Below, piece by piece: positions 22,301 through 29,955 of a DNA stretch of 64,000 nucleotides. The stretch's first letter is position 1, and each line of letters opens with the position of its first letter. The notes beneath the pieces are model-generated. The model was not told the DNA's origin. It did not search any database and saw nothing but the letters and a program-made list of their open reading frames with translations. The translations under genes were made by a program, and so were the position numbers. Source of the stretch: Psettodes erumei (lineage: Eukaryota > Chordata > Actinopteri > Pleuronectiformes > Psettodidae); the NCBI GenBank assembly GCA_016785225.1, contig JAFBJZ010000224.1, positions 1,135,001 to 1,199,000 of the forward strand. The letters are read 5' to 3'.

Positions 22301-25300
22301 GCCACCTGTGAGTGCTTGGGCACCTGAATCACAACAAACACCTATGAATGTTCCCACATCAATGGTTAACACTCATCCTTCTCCAAAACCTTGGCAACCA
22401 CCACAAAGTGCCCCACAAAGCCGCACCCCACCACTTCCACCACAGCGAATGCACTCTTTTACCATTGGTCAAAGAGTTTCATCACCCATCAACCCAATGG
22501 CCACGGTCTTAAATCCATCGTCTGCAGGTCCAGCTTTTGAGATGCCAGTCGTCAGAGGAAAAGGAGCTGATATGTTTGCCAAGAGGCAATCTCGTATGGA
22601 GAAGTTTGTTGTGGACTCTGAGACTGTCGAAGCAAACAAGGCAAGCCGGTCAACATCACCAGCTGCTTCTTTACCAAATGAGTGGAAATATTCTCCCAAT
22701 GTACGTGCTCCACCTCCACGAGCATATAATCCTATTCAGTCCCCTTCTTACCCCCCAGCGGCAACAAAGCAGCCCCTTCCAAGTAGTCCTTCATCCAAAA
22801 CCAAGAAAAAAGGCAAAGATAAAGAAAAACCTGCCCCAAAACCCCTCAATGTTGTAGATGTGATGAAACATCAACCCTATCAACTCAATTCCTCACTCTT
22901 TACCTTTGGCCCAGCAGTGGAGGCTCCCAAGCCCCCTGCCCCGAATCCCGACTGCTCACCTCCTAACCCGCCTGTTGAAAACCAACCAATTAGATATGAG
23001 CAAATGGCTCCCATCCAGCCAGCTGGACAATTTAATACCCCATACCCCCAGCAGGCCTATGGGATGCCTATGCAACCAATGATGCATGATAGCCAGTACC
23101 AGCAAACCCCAGTAAATGTTTATGCTCCCCCCAATACTTATCAGCAACCTCCTGCTGGTCCATACCAGCAAGCATATAACCCACAGTATCAGCAACCTGC
23201 CACAGCTGCTTATCCACCCCAAGCTCCTCAGTCTCCCAACCATCCTTACCAACAAGCACAGCAGGTTCCTTACCAGCCAGCCAGCAGCCCCCCCTATCTG
23301 GCAGCCCCCTCAGTACCTTACCAGCTGCAGCCTCCCAGTAGCTATGTTGCTCCGAGCTTCCCTGTGGCTGCGGGGCCTGAATCTGCATCAGGTGGCAATG
23401 TTGTAGCTGCTCCTAAGCCTAAATTTACAGCTAAAAAGAGCTCTGCTCAGGTCTGGAAGCCTACAGCAGTTGATAAAGAGTGATTCTGCTGGAATCATGA
23501 CTTGCTTGGTTTTGGCTTGAATCACAGGGTTTGTGCTCTTGTGGTTCACTGACAAGTGGAATATTTTGAGCACATACAATCGCTTTTGTGACTATCTCCA
23601 TCAGCTCTGGTTATTATGATAGGACAGAGTTTGATGGTTTTCAAAGTTTTGAAAGCTAATGCCAATGGCATCACAAACAACAAAGAACATAAGAATAAAA
23701 GCTGGATGTAAGTATAGTAGTTTTTATCAGACGGAGTCAAAGGAGCCAAAATGAACTTTGAGCATTTTTGTATAAAATGTCTCATATGGATACTTCACTA
23801 TAAAAGGATATTTATATAACATAAATTCATAATGGAATAGCACTATAAATTAATATAATTTATGTTAAAGTATTTAAAGTGGTGGCAGTATAAGAATGTA
23901 GGGGGAGCGTGATTCTCAGTGTGACCAGAAAGAAAATGGAAAGAGAGAAAAAAGAAATCAGAAGTTGATGGTATTAGACAGTGACAACAGGAAGTTGGCC
24001 TTTGAAAAGAAAAAAAGCTAAATGTGCCAAATGATATTTGATAAACAGATTGCAATGACACCAAACAGAGGGCTAAATTTGCAACGTCAATGATGTACAG
24101 ATATATTATTTAACACCTCTGTGGAGTTTCAAGTAAAGGCCAGAGAATACAGAAAGTGACAACTAACACTGGCTTGGTAAAACTTCAAATGCTTAATTAA
24201 CAAACATTTTGCCTCAGTGCTTTCCCCCAGTGTCTTTCCATAGCACCTACATAAGTGGGTTAGTATTATTTTAAGCTTTTTACCAACTGTTGCATCATGT
24301 TAGCTACTATATTTAAACTGCCTCATGAGAGGGAGTGCTGAGGTCCAGAGATAGTAGGCTTAAATTTCAGCTCGGCCTGAAGTAAAAGCTACTATCTCTC
24401 AGACCGCCACAGTATTTTTCTTTTTCCGGTAACAGAAAAATGTTGTGTAAAGTAGTGTTACCCACTCTCCAAGTCTCACTCTTCCACGCATCTTACCCTG
24501 CTCTTCTTTTATATGAATAGATGATAAATAATATAAAAAAGAAGAATTTTTGAAAGGATAACCAGCCCAGTAATGTTCACAAATATATTTTTGGTACAGG
24601 GCTGCTTTTGTTCTTTGTGTTCTTTTCTTTTTTTTTCCTTATCCTTTGTGTGTTTCTCTTCTTAGTGCACTTTCTGTATGATTCACTGCAGTGCCATTAA
24701 AATGTCTTTTGTCCTTGTTTGGCTTTCCTTTCTTTTGTCCTTTGAGCATGCTTTTTTAGGGCTTCCTTCATTCCTCATCTCTTTTATTTTCATCTTGCTG
24801 AATTTCACCCTTTTGTTTGCATAACAAATACAGATAGTTATTCTATATTTGCTCAGAGGAAAAAAAATATGATTTGAGTTTCAGTTGCAAACCATTCAGT
24901 CTCTACAGAAGTACCATTTCATTAGATTATCACTTACACACCATATCTTTCAGCAGTAGAACGACATACAGTTTACAGTCTATAAAGAGCTTTAAAATCA
25001 GCCAGAAACACCTCATTTCCAGAATCACCTACCTTTTCAGCAACTGAGGTGAATGCTTGAGAAGCACATTCCTACCTGATGGTGTACTTATGAAGGGTAT
25101 TATTAGACTGGTGATTTCACAGAGGACCTCATCGGATAATTCTGGAGGTCAAGAGAGTGGGCCCCTGCTGAAATGTATATCCATGTTGTGTCATACATTT
25201 TCAGGAAGGGCGGTTATTCGTTAAGTGGAGTTTTTCAGATCAAATGGTGGTGTGTTAGGTTGGCAGATTTCTGCAGCTATATCTGAAGGAATCTGATACC

Positions 25301-26869
25301 TACTCACATGGGTCGAGTTGACTCCCCAACAGTGTCACACATACATCTTTATCTCAGACATATTTCTTTTTAATGCACTCTGAACATAAAATTACTTGTT
25401 TTACAAATGTTTGTTTCACTTAAGCTAAGATATCTTAAATAGCCATTTCTGTACAGTATTTGCACAATATAGAGCTGATTAATATCGTAATTAAGTTCTA
25501 CCTTCCACTCAAAAATGTAATTAATACCTAAACCATGTGAGGTAAATATATGGTTGAACTCTTTGAGTAGAATGAAAATATGACATGGCTTAAAGCAGGA
25601 TAACACTGCTGCAAGCATTTTAGGCCTCCCAGATAACTGAGTCAGCAGAGACTCTATTCCTCCTTGACTCATTCAGCAACATTTCCTTTTTTATGACTGC
25701 TCTCTCTTCTATTCTGTTCTTTGTTTTTGTGATCTCTTGCCATCTCCTGGTCTTCCCCATCTTACACCAGAAGATGGCAGCACTGCCTCGTTCTGCATGT
25801 CTGCCCTGTCCAACAGAATGTACTGTCGGAGGCAGTGAATGGTACATTGGTGCTTTTGCACCCTGCCTTACCCTGCGCCGTCTGGGAGTCCTGGTGGAGG
25901 TTTTGCGATTAAGCATTTAGTAGTTTCACCATCTCACTGTTATAGTCTCAAAGTGTCCAGCAAATGAGATCCAATGAAGACAGGCTGAATGTGGCTTAGT
26001 CTGGTAAGCCTGTGCACTCTCAAATGGCAGTTGTTCACTAATGCAAAATCACTGGATTCACGAGGCTTAAGATGAACACTTATAGATATACATCAAGAGT
26101 GAAACAGTACATTTTAAGTGAAATATAAAATAGCACTTGTAGCTAGCAGAAATGCGTGATGGAAACGTTCCATCATTTTGCAAGCTGATCTGATTTGGCT
26201 GAAGGGGCCAGACAGCCAAACAAGAATGAACCCTTACTAAAATAAACATGTCTGGATTTTTCTTTACAGGCATTTGGCAGGAGCTACTCCCTTTCCCCAC
26301 TAGCCAGAGTGTCATCCACAGGCCAGAAGTCTGCTTCAACTTCTTCTTCCCCCAAGGCTTCGAGCTGGGCCTCCACAACTCCCCCAACAAGGCAGCCATC
26401 CTGGCAGGAGAAGGGCCACAAACCCCTTTCTCCCTGGGAGGCTGCCTCCCGACATCCCCTGGGCCTGGTGGATGAAGCCTTTGCTTTCCAGGACTTCCAC
26501 CAAACCCTCACCTCAAACATCCGCTTGGCAGCCCAGCGCAAAATCTTGCCCGAGCCGCCAGCAGAATGGAAGGCCAGGGTGTCTTACCAAACCCCACAGA
26601 AAGCAGGCAGCCAAACGTGGAGCCAGGGCCAAAGCCGCAGTCTGCGTAGGGCTCCCCTGCCGTCATTTGTGTCACCGACAAAGAGCGCTGTCTCCAGTCC
26701 TGCGGCTCTCGCTGGTTACAGGTCCCTGCCCAGACAGTGGCAGCCTCAGAGGTCTGTGACGCAGGCAAACCTGGGGCCCTTGGCGTCTTCTTCTGAGTAT
26801 AAGAGCCCCTTGGGGACGCAAACTTACAAGTCTGTGTTCACCAGCAACACATGGAGCTGGCGACGGTAG
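10249..26869 (+). CDS. synpo2: synpo2, synaptopodin-2 / myopodin (Z-disc actin-bundling protein), two C-terminal isoforms
   Basis: Synaptopodin-2 bundles actin, binds alpha-actinin and filamin at Z-discs and stress fibres, and in mammals works with BAG3 in chaperone-assisted autophagy. Exons are 10249-10356, 16051-16202, 17280-18028, then either 19702-23483 (stop TGA; 1596 aa) or 19702-23450 joined to 26270-26869 (stop TAG; 1785 aa). Both joins are in frame. Residues 1-87 form a PDZ domain (GAPWGF loop, EGDEVVSLNG). About 336-345 is the family signature RLRRSESLSEKQVKEAKS. Three copies of a KGxxMFxxRxxR motif follow, at about 373, 477 and 1290. Residues 536-623 are Gln/Tyr-rich, about 811-1250 Pro/Gln/Trp-rich, and about 1468-1560 Tyr/Gln/Pro-rich. 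The short form ends in AQVWKPTAVDKE, like human VWKPSVVEE. It is much longer than the 1093-aa human form because of the low-complexity tracts. SYNPO2L was considered; the PDZ and C-terminus fit SYNPO2 better. Confidence 0.94.
10696..10705. promoter_or_regulatory. SRF-binding CArG box in synpo2 intron 1 (proximal)
   Basis: CCTTATATGG matches CC(A/T)6GG exactly and lies 340 bp after exon 1. SYNPO2 is a known SRF/myocardin-related factor target in smooth muscle, so a CArG near the first exon is plausible. One match alone could be chance. Confidence 0.4.
11233..11254. repeat. Short 7-mer tandem repeat (ATCATGC x3)
   Basis: Three head-to-tail copies of ATCATGC in synpo2 intron 1. It is a minor satellite-like array with no evident function. 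Confidence 0.7.
12465..12474. promoter_or_regulatory. SRF-binding CArG box in synpo2 intron 1 (distal)
   Basis: CCATATAAGG matches CC(A/T)6GG exactly and sits inside the near-palindrome CTTCCCATATAAGGGAAG (12461-12478). It lies about 1.8 kb downstream of the first CArG box. Confidence 0.4.
14483..14527. repeat. Perfect 18-bp inverted repeat with 9-nt loop
   Basis: The left arm AGTGCACTACTGAATCCA (14483-14500) and right arm TGGATTCAGTAGTGCACT (14510-14527) are exact reverse complements around the spacer TTCTCTGCA. Pairing stops abruptly at both ends. It is intronic in synpo2 and could be a template-switch or snap-back mutation, a foldback remnant or a structured RNA. Confidence 0.9.
16051..16202 (+). 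CDS. synpo2: synpo2 exon 2, C-terminal half of the PDZ domain
   Basis: The acceptor ATTCACAG is followed by LEEGGRAFLAG, REGDEVVSLNGEPCADLT and FLQLLLKR. EGDEVVSLNG is the classical central PDZ segment and LLLKR the last strand. The donor AAAAG/GTATTG leaves the frame in phase 2. Confidence 0.95.
16203..17279 (+). other. synpo2 intron 2
   Basis: About 1.1 kb with no exon or recognisable element. Confidence 0.6.
17280..18028 (+). CDS. synpo2: synpo2 exon 3, disordered acidic region
   Basis: The acceptor CTCTGACAG starts 749 nt that encode residues about 87-337. They are rich in Ser, Glu, Gly and Thr, with VEVILQQPS and SFTVSFGIPTEEETPD matching human spots, and end KPNKHRARHA. The donor GCCA/GTAAGT splits the Arg codon of HARLRRSES. 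Reading on into the intron meets a stop at 18052-18054. Confidence 0.93.
18029..19701 (+). other. synpo2 intron 3, possible alternative promoter region
   Basis: About 1.7 kb without a clear exon. An ATG at 19605 is in frame with exon 4 and open through the acceptor. A transcript starting late in this intron could therefore make a PDZ-less protein, as some mammalian SYNPO2 isoforms do. The intron also has a run of nine or more G at about 18320. Confidence 0.4.
19702..23483 (+). CDS. synpo2: synpo2 exon 4, giant core exon with the first stop codon
   Basis: The acceptor CTATACAG leads into LRRSESLSEKQVKEAKS. A 3.8 kb open frame follows, ending at TGA 23481-23483. It holds the basic KKHRQRAKK stretch, the acidic run near 19900-19935, the Gln/Tyr tract (about 20298-20560), conserved SRDERISTPA and PMFTFKEAPKVSPNPALL, EDYLSLGAEACNF, PPPVAPKP, the Pro/Gln/Trp array (about 21330-22430), KGADMFAKRQSRMEKF, DVMKHQPYQLNSSLFTF, and a Tyr/Gln/Pro C-terminal stretch. 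An internal donor at 23450/23451 gives the long isoform. Confidence 0.95.
20298..20560 (+). repeat. CAG/CAA-rich tract encoding a Gln/Tyr-rich, prion-like segment of synpo2
   Basis: The tract has imperfect tandem CAG/CAA codons interspersed with TAC/TAT roughly every four to seven residues (forms such as QQQYQQYQEQQ). The Gln codon mix is interrupted, so it is not a pure microsatellite. The antisense Leu-rich open frame here is only its shadow. Confidence 0.9.
21330..22430 (+). repeat. Degenerate Trp-centred Pro/Gln repeat array in synpo2 exon 4
   Basis: The array carries about two dozen Trp residues spaced about 10-20 residues apart, eight of them in PPW. A typical unit reads like QAQPQPPWAQP. 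DNA copies share CAGCCACCxTGG-like cores but differ elsewhere. The seed may be the unique SPPWSPP just upstream, which corresponds to human SPVWSPG. Confidence 0.88.
23694..23699 (+). terminator. Possible poly(A) signal AATAAA for short synpo2 mRNA
   Basis: AATAAA lies 211 nt after the TGA at 23481. Downstream sequence is only weakly GT-rich, so use is uncertain. Confidence 0.35.
24342..24405 (+). ncRNA. Pre-miRNA-like hairpin, 64 nt (candidate)
   Basis: The 5' arm GGTCCAGAGATAGTAGGC continues to TTTCAG. The 3' arm runs from CTGAAG to AGCTACTATCTCTCAGACC. The loop is CTCGGC (24371-24376). An 11-bp perfect block (AGAGATAGTAG with CTACTATCTCT) is flanked by shorter helices with two 1-2 nt bulges and a small internal loop. 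It lies in the plus-strand synpo2 transcript after the first stop codon. The arm partly resembles let-7 (GAGxTAGTAGG), but the seed differs. Expression is unknown. Confidence 0.35.
26270..26869 (+). CDS. synpo2: synpo2 exon 5, alternative C-terminus
   Basis: The acceptor TCTTTACAG opens a 199-codon frame beginning AFGRSYSLSPLARVS and ending WSWRR, with TAG at 26867-26869. Internal landmarks typical of synaptopodin-family C-termini are PLSPWEAASRHP, VDEAFAFQDFHQ, PPAEWKARVSY and YRSLPRQWQPQRSVTQ. It enters in phase 0, matching the donor at 23450 (SAQ then AFG). The human long isoforms also replace the VWKP tail after a Gln. Confidence 0.88.
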   Translation, partial: AFGRSYSLSPLARVSSTGQKSASTSSSPKASSWASTTPPTRQPSWQEKGHKPLSPWEAASRHPLGLVDEAFAFQDFHQTLTSNIRLAAQRKILPEPPAEWKARVSYQTPQKAGSQTWSQGQSRSLRRAPLPSFVSPTKSAVSSPAALAGYRSLPRQWQPQRSVTQANLGPLASSSEYKSPLGTQTYKSVFTSNTWSWRR

Positions 26870-27828
26870 GATACGACTCAAGTGTTCCTCTTTTAAATTC
26901 ATCAACATCTGACCAAACCACATTGTGAGTGACCAGTTCAGCTGATATGTAATGAAGTGGACATTGGGAAGATTGTTGCAGTTCTCCTGGTTCTGATGCT
27001 TTTATGTTTAAAAAATAGCTTGCCACACACTTTTTAGGTTAAATCTTTAGTTTTAAAAATTACATTTATGTGTATGTCATAAAACAGCTGATTGCTCAAA
27101 CAACTATGGAGACTTCAAAAATGAATTCAGTAGCGTTTAAGAGACAGCTGTCAAGCTTGGTGAATACACTGGAGTGGGTCTGTATTTCATCATATAAAGC
27201 AATGAGTATGTTGTTGAATGGATACATTGAGTATCGACGGACATGGGGAGTGCTGAATAAGAAGAAGGTTTTGGGTGTTTGGAAACAGTATATCTGGGGA
27301 TAATGGTAACAGCTGACTCTGCAGTTAATCTTTCAGAATATCCTTAATAGTTCATTATGGTTCTGGAGAAAAGAGACATGAGAGGATGACCCCCCCATCT
27401 TAAAGTAAATTGCAAGAAGAGATTATCTCTTGAATTGTTTATTTTTTTGAGCTTGTGGATTTGCTGTTCACCCTGGTTTAATTTTCTGTTGTGAATGTAT
27501 CTACTTAGCATGCTGGTTCTTGCAGTGAATGTGCACCTTTTGGTTTTTTGTTTTTTTGGCTGGGTTTTGTTTAATTTTCAATCCACGAAACTTGAGGATG
27601 GATACGTTTGCGGTGTTTTGCGGATCAGGAAAGTGTTTCACTGTCAGAACGCAATTAGCGGTGCATTAGGAGTGAGGCTTACAACCAGGAGAAAGGTTAG
27701 TTCTATAACTCAGAATGTTGTGGGCGGACATGTTGTTATATAAGATCTAATGAATGAGATTAATTCACTAATTTACCAGGTGCATTTTAATTACTGCATT
27801 ATTGCATGCATGTGACCATTAACTCCTC

Positions 27829-27867
27829 AGAGAGAGAGAGAGAGAGAGAGAGCGAAAGAGAGAGAGG
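27829..27867. repeat. (AG)n microsatellite, interrupted
   Basis: (AG)12 runs from 27829 to 27852, then CGAA, then more AG units. In mRNA sense it is a purine tract in the likely synpo2 3' UTR. Confidence 0.95.
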
Positions 27868-28469
27868 AAAGATGAGAAACCCATGGGACAGCTTTTTTAC
27901 CATTCCAGTTTTCCAACATTTTTTTCGTGGGTCACCTGGAAAAACAAGTGAATTTTGACATTGCAGCCCCTTGTCTATGAAAATTTTTAAAAAGTAGATG
28001 CAGTATGTAGAAGGACAGTTGCATTTTGGTAGGGAATGCAAGCAGACTCAAGGAATATTGATGAATCCTGATTATGAACACAAAGAATCTTTTTTGTTTT
28101 GGTCCCTGACAGGTTTACTGGCAGTGGGAAAAACTGCTCACGGCGTGTAATGGGTTTGTGGCTTGTGTTTGTTTTGGGCTTTTTGCTAGAGGCTTGCAAT
28201 CATCTCTAAGTATTAAAACTAGGTTGGTCTTTCCACAGAGTGTACATAATGTGATGCTCACCGAGCAGTCTCATCAACATAAATAGGATTGATCACCCAC
28301 CATTGTGTTGTATCTCAACCGACTTGCTGAGCATCCTGACCTGCTATATAACTGTGATGATTTCACCATATTGCTTCCATTCCAATAGCGCTTATTGTGG
28401 TTATGATACCAGTAATCAATATCTGTTCCACTCTAATTCAGATATAGTTTTACATGAAGAATTTTTCAA

Positions 28470-28475
28470 AATAAA
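28470..28475 (+). terminator. Poly(A) signal AATAAA, likely end of long synpo2 mRNA
   Basis: AATAAA is followed about 30-40 nt later by CTGTGTGTCTGTGCTCC, a good GT-rich downstream element. This fits cleavage around 28485-28500. Confidence 0.5.
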
Positions 28476-28529
28476 TACAGCAACATGGCACTATCTCACA
28501 ACCCGGCTGTGTGTCTGTGCTCCTTGCTC

Positions 28530-29939
28530 CTTATTCCGAGCATGAAATACTTTGCTCTGGGCCATTTGTTGCTTGCTGTACCATCCCATGAAGCTTTTTG
28601 TATGATGTGTTGTCTTTCCTAGTCATCGCTCCGTATCCAGCAGAGGGGGTTGGAAGGGGTTGGGAGGGTGGGGGACTGTTCCCATGGTGACCACGGGTTA
28701 CATAATAACAGTGGGTACCTACTGTAGCCGAACCATTAGAGAATGAGAGATAAGGACACGAGGGGAGACGATAAACAGAATTTTTTTCCTTCCCTGCCAA
28801 TTTAGATTTGGAAAACACTTTGCAGGATTCAAATGCTATTAAAAGGGTGGAGCCTGAATGCATCATAAAGCACATTGCTTTAAAATATTTCATTTTGCAT
28901 ATGGGGCTCCTGGCATAGTTTTCTATACATGCTTCCTTTCACATCCAACCTTATCCTCTTCTCCTGCCTCAATTTATTTGCTTTTTTAAAATATAGGAGG
29001 AAAATTACATTTAGCAAGGTAAATTAAAACGTGCCACGATTATAAGGTGAGTGCACCCTATTAGGCCTTATTGGTCTCTCCGATATGGCCTTTAAAACAA
29101 ATAGAATAAAATCTGATTGGTCTGCAGGCCCTGAGGGGGTCATGTTTCCATGCTGGACGTCAGTGAATATATTTATTGTTGGCTGTGCACTGCAAGTCCA
29201 GAGCGCCGATAAATACAGATGCAGCTGAAACAACTTTATTTTTCGATGTTAGTGCTTTGTCAGTGTTTTCCAAGAGCGTTTTCTCAGCCCCTTCCTGCTT
29301 TGCAGTTCATGTATATTTGCAAACAGATAATTGCCTTTTGTACTTTAAGTCTGTCAAAGTTGCAGGAACCTTTAGTTTGCCACAGATAAAAACAGAATAG
29401 TTGGGCCATAGTGGGCAAAGCAGGATTCACAGCCCTGTGAGAGGAATTCAAGTATCCCCTAATATAAACCATTTCAACTGGACTGAAAGTGTTCCTCGTG
29501 CATTATAGATATTAAATGTGGAGCTATGTTTTTAAACAAACTTGATCAAATCTTGAAAGTAACTGATGCAGTACAGTATGCAGGGAGAAAGTTCCCTGGG
29601 TTGGGAGCCACCGGTCGGAGCTCCTGTAATAACAATACAGCGAGAGTGAGAGAGATGGTGGGCATGGGGAGCAGTGGTGGCAGCGATCTAAATTTAGTCA
29701 CCCCTCCGCTCGTGAACTGAATACCAATGACAACAGATGAACTGACACCCACCCACTCATTCAGTCGCTCAGTGAGTCGGGTCAGGCCCACCCTCCCCCG
29801 TGACAAGCCCACAGTGCCAGGGAGCGCAGAGCACCCGCACAGGTCGCACTCCCCAGTCTATCCCTCTCGCCTCTCACCTTCCTGACTTCCCACCCTGAGG
29901 AGACGGGGATAAATTGGGACTCCCGCCCCCCCACCCCGA
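28530..29939. promoter_or_regulatory. synpo2-myoz2 intergenic region and myoz2 promoter
   Basis: No gene is recognised in this 1.4 kb. It holds a palindromic MEF2 site at 29688, a TATA-like GATAAATT near 29908-29915, and C-rich sequence just before the probable myoz2 first exon. This fits a muscle-specific promoter, but that is inferred from motifs only. Confidence 0.4.
29688..29697. promoter_or_regulatory. Palindromic MEF2 site in the myoz2 promoter region
   Basis: CTAAATTTAG is a perfect palindromic match to YTA(A/T)4TAR, about 260 bp upstream of the probable exon 1 donor. Myoz2 is expressed in heart and slow muscle, where MEF2 acts. Confidence 0.4.
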
Positions 29940-29955
29940 GGGTCCTTCAGGACAG
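29940..29955 (+). other. myoz2: Probable 3' end of myoz2 non-coding exon 1
   Basis: The donor GACAG/GTAAGC at 29955/29956 follows a GC-rich stretch and a TATA-like GATAAATT 40 nt earlier. The transcription start, and so the exon length, is a guess. Confidence 0.4.

Larger units (their letters stand above)
23484..26269 (+). other. synpo2 3' UTR of the short isoform / intron 4 of the long isoform
   Basis: 2.8 kb of AT-rich DNA. It holds a possible poly(A) signal at 23694 and a 64-nt hairpin at 24342-24405, listed separately. No exon was recognised, although small open frames exist. Confidence 0.6.
26870..28500 (+). other. Probable 3' UTR of the long synpo2 isoform
   Basis: About 1.6 kb after the TAG, with no coding signal. 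It contains an (AG)n microsatellite at 27829-27867 and ends near an AATAAA at 28470 with GT-rich sequence after it. Confidence 0.45.

Noticed and set aside
24342..24405. Calling the hairpin a let-7 gene
   Set aside because: The 5' arm shares TAGTAGG, but the seed is GAGATAG, not GAGGTAG, the loop is very short, and the location is not a known let-7 cluster.
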